A stretch of DNA of 48,304 nt, taken from contig NZ_JACICY010000016.1 in NCBI RefSeq assembly GCF_014196055.1, positions 1 to 48,304 on the forward strand, read 5' to 3'. This document shows positions 34,228 through 42,001 of the stretch, piece by piece (position 1 is the stretch's first letter; each line of letters begins with the position of its first letter). The notes beneath the pieces are model-generated. The model searched no databases. It was not told the DNA's origin and saw nothing but the letters and a program-made list of their open reading frames with translations. Made by a program: the position numbers and the translations under genes. The DNA comes from Novosphingobium hassiacum. Its GTDB lineage: Bacteria > Pseudomonadota > Alphaproteobacteria > Sphingomonadales > Sphingomonadaceae.

Positions 34228-35087
34228 TGGACATGCCGCTGGACAAGGCGAGAGCCACGATCAGGTGGGGCAGACGCAAGATCACCGACCTGCGGCTTGG
34301 GTCCAGTGTCGGCGCGATCGACGCATTTCTGGTGTCGTACCCGAAAAGCGGACGCACCTGGCTGCGCTACCTGCTGTCGTACTATCTCGCCAAACTGTAC
34401 GATGTGCCGGTCGACGTCGATCTTTCGACGACGTTCAAAATTCTCCCCAATTTCGACTTTGATGCAAAGCGCGGACTTCCGGCATTCGAACGGCGCGGAG
34501 CTGCTGGTCGGTTGCCGCTGATCGCGGTCAGCCATCGCGATTATGATCCGCGCTTCTTTGGCGACAAGCCGGTCGTGATGTTGGTGCGCGACCCCCGCGA
34601 TGTGTGCGTTTCGGCCTATTTTCACGAAACCCGCCACAAGCTGCGGTTCAACGGTTCAATGCGCGACTTCATCTCGGACGGGCGCTTCGGAATCCCCGCG
34701 ATCATCAGATATCACAACGGATGGGCAGACGGGTTGATACCGGGCACGGCGCTGATCGTCAGTTACGAAGAGTTGAGCCGTGACATCCGCGGAGCGGTAC
34801 GCCGGATACTCGCGTTTCTTGAGATCCCGCAGAACGAGGCGCTGCTTGATCAGGCGGTAGAGCGGGCCGCCTTTGATCGCATGAAACAGGACGAGAAGAC
34901 CGTGCAGATTCCGGGGCATGCCTATGATCCGGGCGATGCAGACAGCGGTCGCGTTCGCAAGGGCAAGGTCGGCGGATATGCCGAATACCTCAGCGACAGC
35001 GATCTCGACCAGATCGCGAGCATACTCCGCAACGGCCTGTCCGAGCGCGCCGCCGCGCTTATCTCGCGGAGCGGTTTTCAGGTTTGA
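34221..35087 (+). CDS. PAPS-dependent sulfotransferase 2
   Basis: 288 residues with VSYPKSGRTWLRYLLSYYL (about 38-56), the 5'-phosphosulfate loop, and LVRDPRDVCVSAYFHETRH (about 121-139), the 3'-phosphate site, plus YEELSRDIRGAVRRILAFLEI and a late RKGKVGGYAEYLS similar to the RKGxxGDWK loop of cytosolic sulfotransferases. It belongs to the cytosolic SULT-like branch, unlike sulfotransferase 1. It probably sulfates another position of the repeat unit. Its start overlaps the preceding glycosyltransferase by 7 bp; a Met at residue 3 or 5 could also be used. Confidence 0.87.
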   Translation: MLMDMPLDKARATIRWGRRKITDLRLGSSVGAIDAFLVSYPKSGRTWLRYLLSYYLAKLYDVPVDVDLSTTFKILPNFDFDAKRGLPAFERRGAAGRLPLIAVSHRDYDPRFFGDKPVVMLVRDPRDVCVSAYFHETRHKLRFNGSMRDFISDGRFGIPAIIRYHNGWADGLIPGTALIVSYEELSRDIRGAVRRILAFLEIPQNEALLDQAVERAAFDRMKQDEKTVQIPGHAYDPGDADSGRVRKGKVGGYAEYLSDSDLDQIASILRNGLSERAAALISRSGFQV

Positions 35088-35126
35088 CCGCGCAGTCTGC
35101 TGCGCATCGAGACGGAGCAAGACAGC

Positions 35127-36278
35127 GTGCGGATCTGTTCGATCGTCACCAGCCTGACGTCCGGCGGCGCGGAAACGCTGGTGGCTAACCTCAGCGAGGA
35201 ATACAGCCGCGCGGGCCACGAAAGCCTTGTCGTTGCGCTGTGCGATGCAGCTGCGCTTGGCAACACCCCTGCTGCCGAGGCGCGGCTGAAAGCGCAGATC
35301 GAAGCATCGGGCGGGCGGTTTGAATCACTCAACCTTCCGGCCGGGCGTCCACTGCTTGCTGGAAGCTTCCGGCTGCGCCGTGTGCTCAGGGATTTCATGC
35401 CGGACGTGATACACGCGCATACTGCTCGGGCGTTGCTAATGATGATGGCCAAAGGGATAGCCACTGGCGCAGTGCTTACGCATCATAATAGCGTGCTCTG
35501 CTTTTCCCCCGTGATGTTCAGGCTGTTCGACCGGATCGTCGATGGCTACGTGGCGATCAGTCACGGGACCCGGGAAATCCTTGACCGGAATTGCCGCCGC
35601 CCGGTGACGTCGATCGCCAACGCGCCCGGCAAAGGGTTTGCGCTTGCCGCCCCGCGCACCCGCTCGGGATCGCCGTTGCAGGTGTTGAGCGTTGGCGCGA
35701 TTTCGGAACAGAAGAATTATCCGCTGCTGGTCGAAACTGCGCGGGCGCTGCGGGACGGTGGAATGGTCTCCCCCCTTCCGATATTTACGATTGCCGGAAC
35801 CGGCGCACAACTCGAACACCTCAGAACGCAGGTCGCAGCGGCCAGGTTGCAAAACAATGTCCGGTTCGTCGGCGAGCGCAACGATGTGGCTACGCTGATG
35901 CGCGACGCCGATCTGTACCTCAACACATCGCGCTACGAAGGCATGCCAATCGCGCTACTGGAGGCGATGGCTATGGCTCTGCCGATCGTGGCGACCGACG
36001 TTGCGGGGAACTGCGAGCTCGTAGCATCAGGTAGCAACGGCCTCCTGGCCGCGCCCAGCGCAGTGCGGCTTGCCGAAGCGATCACGCACATTGCCAGCGA
36101 TCATCAGCTTTACGCCACGCTGTCGGCGGGGGCCTTGGACTCAGCACGCGAGTACTCAATTTCAAGCGTCGCAAGCCGACATCTCGCACTTTACCAGAAC
36201 TTGGTACGAAGCACAGGAAATCAAAGCAATTTAGGTGATACCGAAAGTGGTATCGTGACTACGACGGCCAACGCCTGA
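35127..36278 (+). CDS. Glycosyltransferase family 4
   Basis: 383 residues from a GTG at 35127. N-terminus VTSLTSGGAETLVANLSEEY carries the GGAE loop of family 4 enzymes. The C-terminal domain has SVGAISEQKNYPLLVETAR, FVGERNDVATLMRDADLYLNTSRYEGMPIALLEAMAMALPIVATDVAG, with the E-x7-E pattern. This architecture resembles capsule and lipopolysaccharide GalNAc/GlcNAc transferases. It lies 39 bp after the second sulfotransferase and 88 bp before the Wzc gene. Donor sugar not determined. Confidence 0.85.
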   Translation: MRICSIVTSLTSGGAETLVANLSEEYSRAGHESLVVALCDAAALGNTPAAEARLKAQIEASGGRFESLNLPAGRPLLAGSFRLRRVLRDFMPDVIHAHTARALLMMMAKGIATGAVLTHHNSVLCFSPVMFRLFDRIVDGYVAISHGTREILDRNCRRPVTSIANAPGKGFALAAPRTRSGSPLQVLSVGAISEQKNYPLLVETARALRDGGMVSPLPIFTIAGTGAQLEHLRTQVAAARLQNNVRFVGERNDVATLMRDADLYLNTSRYEGMPIALLEAMAMALPIVATDVAGNCELVASGSNGLLAAPSAVRLAEAITHIASDHQLYATLSAGALDSAREYSISSVASRHLALYQNLVRSTGNQSNLGDTESGIVTTTANA

Positions 36279-36366
36279 TTGGCGAGTGGCATAGGCAGTT
36301 TGGCTGCAGTATTCCGAATGAGTTGTACCGACCGGCATTCTTGCAAACGGTCATCAGGAACCAGTC

Positions 36367-38682
36367 GTGAGCGATCTTGTCATTCAACGTGGCAGAGCGG
36401 GGCGTGGCCGCCTCGTGCGCGCCTCAGCCAGCCCAGTCGACGCATTCAACACGTCGAACGAGCAGTTCGGCCTCAAGGATCTATTGCGCGTCATCGTCCG
36501 CCACCGGGCCATGTTACTGATCGTCGTGGGGTTCAGCACCTTGGCGACTCTGGCCTGGCAACTTACCGCTCAGGACAAGTACAGCGCCACGGCCAACGTG
36601 CAGGTCGAGTTGATCGACGATGTCGGCACCAATCAGGCGGATGTGCAAGCCAAGAACGTCCAGCGCATCGCCAACGAGGTAAAGCTATACCGGTCGCGGG
36701 CCGTGGCGGAAAAGGTAGCGGAGGACTTGTCCGACAAGGATCTCAACCGCGTCCTCAAGGGCGCGGGCTCGGACCCCGACGGGTCACGCGACAAGCGCAT
36801 CGCGCTTGCGACTTCGGCAATCCAGGACATGATGAGCATTCAGGCCGAGGAAGGTTCCGACCTGATCGAGGTGACTGCGGTGGCCCGGACCCCTAAAGTC
36901 GCCGCACTGATCGCCAACAGCTATCCGCTGGCCAACGCAGCACTCAAAAACGAGAAAAATAACGGTCGGCGCGGCGACTTGCTGGCATCGCTCAATTCCG
37001 AGAGGAAAAAGCGTGCCAAGCAAGCCGCCGAGGCCGCCGAAGCCTTGGCCGACTACCGCCTGAGCAAAGGTATGTTTGTAGGCTCGGGCACCGCTGAAGA
37101 CTTGCAGCAGATCAACCGAATTGCTGCCGAGGCGGCTTCAGCGCAGGCCATGCGTGCAGGCTCGGCGGCGCAGAGTGCGGCCGTTGCGCGTGCAGCGCAG
37201 ATCAACACCACCGCCAACGCGACGTCACCAGTGCTTCAGGCGCTTGAACGGCAGGAAGCCGATCTCGCGGCGGAATACGCGCGGCTTTCGCCAACTTATG
37301 GCGAAAATTATCCCGAGGTCGCGCGGCTAACTGCCCAGCTTGGGGAGGTGCGCCGCCGGATCTCGGGCGAGCGCGAGCGAGCAGTGTCGATCGCAGCGCA
37401 AGTTGCGAATACCGAGGCGGCGCGGTTGACACAGATGTCGCGCGGCGAGGCCAATCGCGATGCCGCTCGCGCCGGGCAGCTAGAAGGCATCGTCGGCCGA
37501 CTGACCAGCCTGGCACGCAACAACACGGCAAACACCGTTCAGCTCGAGGAGCTCGATCGGGCGGCCAATGTCAGCGCCAAGGCATACACCGAAATCGCCG
37601 AGCGTATCTCTCAGGTCCGTTCGGAAATGCTGGTCGGAGGCGTTACGTCGACACTGATATCGCCCGCTATTGCGAACGACGACCGCGTTTCGCCCACGCC
37701 ACTCAAGATGACCGTGCTGGCGTTCATGGCATCGTCGCTGCTGGGGTTGCTACTGGTGTTCGCACGCGAGCTCATGGACGACAAGCTGCGCACGGTGTCG
37801 CAGGTGCGTCGGCTGTTTTCACTTCCCACCTTCGGCATGCTGCCGATCCTCAGCGATGGGGGAACCGACAAGTTCGAGGACAGCCCGGTTATTGCCGATC
37901 CGCAATCGCTGTTCGCAGAAGTGGCGCGGTCCAGCCTTGCAGAAGTCTCGGCGCTTGCGCCAAAGGATAAGTCGCAGTCGGTACTGATCACCTCACCGCT
38001 GCCCGGCGACGGCAAATCGGTCGTGACTTTGACGCTGGCTGCCGCTGCGATGGTCATGGGCAAGCGGGTCGTCATCGTCGACCTCGATCTGCGCAAGGCC
38101 AGCATTCTCCAGCAGATTCATCGCGAGCTGAATTCGCCCGAATTGCTCGATGTGCTGAGGGGGAAGGTCGATTTGAAGAGCTTGTCGGGACCAGCCAGCC
38201 GCTCGGCCGACATGCCCGCCAATTATGGCGAATCCGAGATCGACTTCCAGCGGCTAACCCTACTCAGCACGACCTCGCCAATTTCGCAGCCCGCCGCCCT
38301 TCTCGCGTCGGGCCGTATCCATCGGCTGATCGAAGACTGCAAGGCCCGGTACGATCTGGTCCTTATCAATGCCCCGGCCACACTGGCCGTCCGCGATGCC
38401 AGGACAATGTGCGAATTCGCAGATGAAACGGTCATTGTTGCACGCTGGGGCGTAACCACGATCGACCAGATGCGGGCGACGCTCGAACTGTTGGGACAGG
38501 AGAACATTGCCGGCGTGCTCTTCAACCAGGTCGACTACGCCGAACACGCCCGGCGCCGTTACGGTGACTCAATCGAGTTCTACATACACGCGGCTGACTA
38601 CTACCAGCCGCCCGAACCCGCGCGCTGGGGATCGATCGCGCGCATCCGCAAGGCCTTTGGACGCAATCATTCCTATGCCTGA
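36367..38682 (+). CDS. Wzc-type chain-length regulator fused to a BY-kinase domain
   Basis: 771 residues, GTG start with AGGAA upstream. A Wzz domain runs from about 30 to 470 with two membrane segments (about 48-66 and 455-475) enclosing a long periplasmic coiled-coil region. The cytoplasmic ATPase domain has Walker A PLPGDGKSV (about 543-551) and Walker A' VVIVDLDLRKAS. The Walker B region reads LVLINAPATL where active kinases have IDxPP, so the acidic residue is Asn. The tail has five tyrosines in about 20 residues (YGDSIEFYIHAADYYQP). It should control polymer length and export with Wza. Kinase activity may be altered, and no Wzb phosphatase gene is nearby. Confidence 0.85.
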   Translation: MSDLVIQRGRAGRGRLVRASASPVDAFNTSNEQFGLKDLLRVIVRHRAMLLIVVGFSTLATLAWQLTAQDKYSATANVQVELIDDVGTNQADVQAKNVQRIANEVKLYRSRAVAEKVAEDLSDKDLNRVLKGAGSDPDGSRDKRIALATSAIQDMMSIQAEEGSDLIEVTAVARTPKVAALIANSYPLANAALKNEKNNGRRGDLLASLNSERKKRAKQAAEAAEALADYRLSKGMFVGSGTAEDLQQINRIAAEAASAQAMRAGSAAQSAAVARAAQINTTANATSPVLQALERQEADLAAEYARLSPTYGENYPEVARLTAQLGEVRRRISGERERAVSIAAQVANTEAARLTQMSRGEANRDAARAGQLEGIVGRLTSLARNNTANTVQLEELDRAANVSAKAYTEIAERISQVRSEMLVGGVTSTLISPAIANDDRVSPTPLKMTVLAFMASSLLGLLLVFARELMDDKLRTVSQVRRLFSLPTFGMLPILSDGGTDKFEDSPVIADPQSLFAEVARSSLAEVSALAPKDKSQSVLITSPLPGDGKSVVTLTLAAAAMVMGKRVVIVDLDLRKASILQQIHRELNSPELLDVLRGKVDLKSLSGPASRSADMPANYGESEIDFQRLTLLSTTSPISQPAALLASGRIHRLIEDCKARYDLVLINAPATLAVRDARTMCEFADETVIVARWGVTTIDQMRATLELLGQENIAGVLFNQVDYAEHARRRYGDSIEFYIHAADYYQPPEPARWGSIARIRKAFGRNHSYA

Positions 38683-38757
38683 GCTGCCTGGCAAGCGGTT
38701 GGTCACGGCGCGGGCGGCTCTCGCGAACTATCTTGAGTTCTGGAAGGCATCTGCATC

Positions 38758-39480
38758 ATGCGCATAGCTGTCATCAGCGATATCCATGCAGCCGCGCTTC
38801 CATTCCGAAAGGCGCTAATCGATGCGCGTGCCGCGGGCTTCGATCAATTGATCCTGCTGGGCGACTTGCTGACGTACGGGATAGAGCCGCAGCTGTGCCT
38901 CGATCTGGCGCGGGAAGCGATCTCGAAAGATCGCGCCGTGCTCATCGGCGGCAACCATGACCTGCTTTACCAAGACCTGAGCCTAGGCCGTTCGCAATAC
39001 GCCAGCGCAATGCCCGAATGGCTGCAGGAGTCGGTCTACTGGACAATGGGCCGGATCGGCAACCGCTGGCCTGTCGACATCCCCTGGTCCGAAAGCTGGA
39101 CTTACGACGAGGCCTTTTTTGCCCATGCAAATCCGTTTGGCTTTGGCGACTGGACGTATATGCGCGACGAACAAGATCTGGAGCGGGCGGCTGCCAGACT
39201 TGCCGTGCTGGGATTCCGCTGGGGCATCTTCGGCCATCTGCACCGCCCGGTAAGCTATCGCAGCAACGGTGTCGCGATCCATGTCGTCGGGTCGATCGGG
39301 CAGCCGCGATCGCGCGAGCATCCGTGCCCACAGTGGGCCATGGTTCATGTCAACGATGCCACGCTGACCATCCAAAGCCATCCGGTGGCGTTCGACGCAA
39401 CGGCGCAACGCACGTCGATCCAGGCCACCAGCGCACTTTCGCAGGCAACACGCGACATTCTCTGCGGGTACTTCGTATGA
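38758..39480 (+). CDS. Metallophosphoesterase of the calcineurin-like type
   Basis: 240 residues with the dinuclear-metal motifs in order: SDIH (about 7-10), LGDLL (about 34-38), GGNHD (about 62-66), and GHLHRP (about 159-164). This is the YfcE/MJ0936-like branch that cuts phosphodiesters or phosphomonoesters; the natural substrate is unknown. It has no signal peptide, so it is cytoplasmic. Its stop overlaps the start of the ATP-grasp gene by 4 bp, and it heads a tightly packed group ending in the initiating transferase. A part in making or recycling an activated precursor is possible. I know of no standard pathway needing it here. Confidence 0.82.
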   Translation: MRIAVISDIHAAALPFRKALIDARAAGFDQLILLGDLLTYGIEPQLCLDLAREAISKDRAVLIGGNHDLLYQDLSLGRSQYASAMPEWLQESVYWTMGRIGNRWPVDIPWSESWTYDEAFFAHANPFGFGDWTYMRDEQDLERAAARLAVLGFRWGIFGHLHRPVSYRSNGVAIHVVGSIGQPRSREHPCPQWAMVHVNDATLTIQSHPVAFDATAQRTSIQATSALSQATRDILCGYFV

Positions 39481-40469
39481 GCAGGATACTGGTGACCGGC
39501 GCGGGCGCGGTCCTTGGCCAAGGGATCATCAAGTCGTTACGCTCTGGCGGGTCGGGCTGGGAGATCATTGCTGCCGATCCCAATCCGCTGTCGGTCGGCC
39601 TGTACTGGGCGGACCAGGCGTGCCTGATCCCGATGGCAAGCGACCCTGCCTACGCAGATGCGATCGAGGACTTGCTGGAAGTGCTGCGGCCACATGCCGT
39701 GCTGGTCGGCACTGACGTAGAACTGGCGATATTTGCATCGCGCCGGGAGGAATGGGAGCGCCGCTTTGCCACGCGCATTCTGGTGAGTGACCCTGAGACG
39801 ATCGAGATTGCTGATGACAAGTATGCTACGGCCCGCTTTCTTGCCAGGCATGGCCTCGATCACCCGCTGTCGGCCCTGCCCGAAGATGCCGAGGGGCTTG
39901 AGTTCCTGATTGATCGGGTGGGATTCCCGTTGATAGTCAAGCCACGCCGGGGTGCGCGAGCCGTCGGCGTATCGCTGGTTAGCGACCGGGCTGATCTTGC
40001 GTTGGCACTGACGGGACGCAGCGGGCTGGTGGTCCAGCAATTGGCCGGACCAGACGATCAGGAGTACACCGCCGGGGTCCTGTTTTTCGAGGACGAAGTC
40101 AAAGCCTCGATCGTGCTTCGCCGTGACCTGCGCGACGGCAACACCTATCGCGCTTTCGTCGGCGAATATCCCGATTGCGACGCCTACGTGCGATCGGTGG
40201 CCGAAGCGTTGCGGCCTTACGGTCCCGCCAACTTTCAGTTCCGCAAGGGCGCAGACGGCCGGTGCCGCCTGTTTGAGATCAATGCCCGTTTTTCGGGGAC
40301 GACGCCGATGCGGGCGCTCGCCGGCTTCAACGAGGTGGACTTGTGCCTGCGCCATCTGCTGCACGGCAAGGCTGTGCCGCCATGTAAGGCACGGCCTGGG
40401 GTCATCCTACGCTTCCTCGACGAACAATTTATCGCCGCCGATCACCTGATCAGTGCCGGAGCGAGTTGA
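39477..40469 (+). CDS. ATP-grasp ligase of the carbamoyl-phosphate-synthase-like type
   Basis: 330 residues from the ATG at 39477. A Rossmann-like N-terminal domain (RILVTGAGAVLGQGI, 3-17; ADPNPLSVGLYWAD) precedes an ATP-grasp domain (about 110-290) with FPLIVKPRRGARAVGVSLV, VVQQLAGPDDQEYTAGVLF and RLFEINARFSGTT, the last carrying the Glu/Asn metal ligands. Enzymes of this type join a carboxylate to an amine or activate it with ATP. In a polysaccharide locus it could attach an amino acid or similar group to an amino or uronic sugar; this is inference. It starts inside the phosphoesterase gene end and is followed at once by the epimerase gene. Confidence 0.82.
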   Translation: MSRILVTGAGAVLGQGIIKSLRSGGSGWEIIAADPNPLSVGLYWADQACLIPMASDPAYADAIEDLLEVLRPHAVLVGTDVELAIFASRREEWERRFATRILVSDPETIEIADDKYATARFLARHGLDHPLSALPEDAEGLEFLIDRVGFPLIVKPRRGARAVGVSLVSDRADLALALTGRSGLVVQQLAGPDDQEYTAGVLFFEDEVKASIVLRRDLRDGNTYRAFVGEYPDCDAYVRSVAEALRPYGPANFQFRKGADGRCRLFEINARFSGTTPMRALAGFNEVDLCLRHLLHGKAVPPCKARPGVILRFLDEQFIAADHLISAGAS

Positions 40470-41396
40470 ATGGGATATTCTCTTGCCATAACCGGCGCAT
40501 CGGGCGCGCTTGGCCGACTGGTCGTAAAAGCCGCAGTTGGGGGCGGTCATCGCGTGGTCGCAATTGGGCGTACTGCGCCGGACATTCCGGACACACGGGT
40601 CCGATGGCTCTCGCTCGACCTGCGCGCACCTCAATCGACGTGGCGGAAAGCGCTTGTCGGGTGCGACGTCCTGATCCATCTGGCCGCCGTCAAGTGCGAA
40701 CCGGATCCTGATGCCGCTGAGGCGGCTGAACTATGGACCATTAACGTTCAGGCGACGCGCATGCTGGTCGGCGCGATGCGCGATACAGGCGTCGGTCATA
40801 TGCTCCTTGCCTCTGCCGCCAATGCCTTTGCCGCGCGGGATAGCGACAGTGCTGTTGAGTTAGCCCACAATCCGGGGCGCGCGTTGTACCTTGGCTCGAA
40901 GGTTGCGCAGGAATTGGTCGCGGCGGCTGATTGCGCTGCTTACGGCATCGATTTTGCCGCGATGCGTATCTCTTCGGTGATCGGCACGGGTGCCAGCGTG
41001 ATCGATACCTTCGCCCGCCGGTTGATGCGCGGTGAGGCGATCATGCTCGAAGCTGGCGGAGGGTTTTCAGCCGATTTCGTGTCAGGCAACGATGTGGCGC
41101 AGGGATTGCTTCTGGCGGTTCGCGACCACTTGCGTGGCACTTACAATCTATCGTCTGGTCGCTGCACGACCTTGCTTGCTGCCGCCGAGGAACTGCGCGG
41201 CCTGACTGGCGCGCAGCGCTCCCAGATATTCATCGAGGGGGAATTGTCGAGCATCGGGACGGGCTTTCCCGCGGTCGAGTGCGAGCGGTTGCGAAAGCTT
41301 GGCTATCGCCCGACAGACTTTACGCGGACGCTGGGCGAGATCGTCGCTGCACAAAAAGCGACCCGATCGCCATTTGCCAGTGTGGGCAGCAGATGA
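40470..41396 (+). CDS. NAD-dependent epimerase/dehydratase
   Basis: 308 residues, extended SDR family: GASGALG at 9-15 for the nucleotide cofactor, and Tyr 140-x3-Lys 144 (YLGSK) as catalytic pair with Ser in LLASAAN. The C-terminal part is shorter than in typical nucleotide-sugar epimerases. Start follows the ATP-grasp stop without a gap. It may reduce or epimerise the 4-keto sugar or another UDP-sugar in the pathway; similar proteins pair with PglC-type transferases in WbpV/WbpL-like arrangements that make UDP-QuiNAc or UDP-FucNAc. That suggests a 4-keto reductase alternative to the aminotransferase branch. Confidence 0.8.
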   Translation: MGYSLAITGASGALGRLVVKAAVGGGHRVVAIGRTAPDIPDTRVRWLSLDLRAPQSTWRKALVGCDVLIHLAAVKCEPDPDAAEAAELWTINVQATRMLVGAMRDTGVGHMLLASAANAFAARDSDSAVELAHNPGRALYLGSKVAQELVAAADCAAYGIDFAAMRISSVIGTGASVIDTFARRLMRGEAIMLEAGGGFSADFVSGNDVAQGLLLAVRDHLRGTYNLSSGRCTTLLAAAEELRGLTGAQRSQIFIEGELSSIGTGFPAVECERLRKLGYRPTDFTRTLGEIVAAQKATRSPFASVGSR

Positions 41397-42001
41397 TGGC
41401 CCACCGTCCTCGCATAGTGGCTGCGGTACTGCTTGTCCTGGCCAGCCCGCTGATTGCAGTTCTGGCGGCGACCCTGGCGGTGGTCCAAGGTCGACCCGTC
41501 CTGTTCCGTCAGGTGCGCAGCGGTCTGCATGGTGCGCCGTTCCGGCTCGTCAAGTTCCGCACGATGCGCGAGACGTGCGATGACGCTGGCAGGCTACTAC
41601 CCGATGAACAGCGGGTCACAACCGTCGGCACTGCCTTACGGAAAACGAGGCTCGATGAATTACCCAGCCTGTGGAACGTGGTCACCGGTGACCTCGCCTT
41701 CATCGGCCCTCGCCCGCTGCTACCGATGACAATCGAGTCGCTGGGTGCGAACGGCTTGCGTCGCGGTTGCGTAGCCCCCGGGCTGACCGGATGGTCGCAG
41801 GTCAATGGTAACACCTTGCTCTCGCTGGACGAGAAGGTGGAGCTGGATTTATGGTACATCGGCCATCGCAGCATCGGCACCGACGTTGCGATACTTATCC
41901 GCACGCTGTGGGTGATGACGCGCGGAGAAACCCGGCGTGGCGGCGCAGCGGTGCCGCAGTCCCACTCCCCTGAAACAGCCGAGGAACGGGTGCCATCGTG
42001 A
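41393..42001 (+). CDS. Initiating phosphoglycosyl transferase (PglC/WcaJ-type sugar transferase)
   Basis: 202 residues from the ATG at 41393, overlapping the epimerase stop by 4 bp. A single hydrophobic N-terminal segment (about 8-31) forms a re-entrant membrane helix. The catalytic domain has KFRTM (about 54-58), RLDELPSLWNVVTGDLAFIGPRP with the Asp 88-Glu 89 dyad, and GLTGWSQVNG. This is the small, monotopic PglC form rather than the five-helix WbaP/WcaJ form. It transfers a phospho-sugar from a UDP-sugar, often UDP-diNAcBac, UDP-QuiNAc or UDP-FucNAc, to undecaprenyl phosphate and thus starts the repeat unit. Confidence 0.88.
   Translation: MMAHRPRIVAAVLLVLASPLIAVLAATLAVVQGRPVLFRQVRSGLHGAPFRLVKFRTMRETCDDAGRLLPDEQRVTTVGTALRKTRLDELPSLWNVVTGDLAFIGPRPLLPMTIESLGANGLRRGCVAPGLTGWSQVNGNTLLSLDEKVELDLWYIGHRSIGTDVAILIRTLWVMTRGETRRGGAAVPQSHSPETAEERVPS

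Noticed and set aside
36279..36896. Plus-strand frame of 205 codons at the start of the Wzc gene
   Set aside because: It is Arg/Gly/Pro-rich shadow sequence overlapping the well-supported Wzc-type gene in another frame.
39018..39476. Open frame continuing upstream of the ATP-grasp gene
   Set aside because: It overlaps the metallophosphoesterase gene, whose four metal motifs are clear. The ATP-grasp family starts at MSRILVTGAG.
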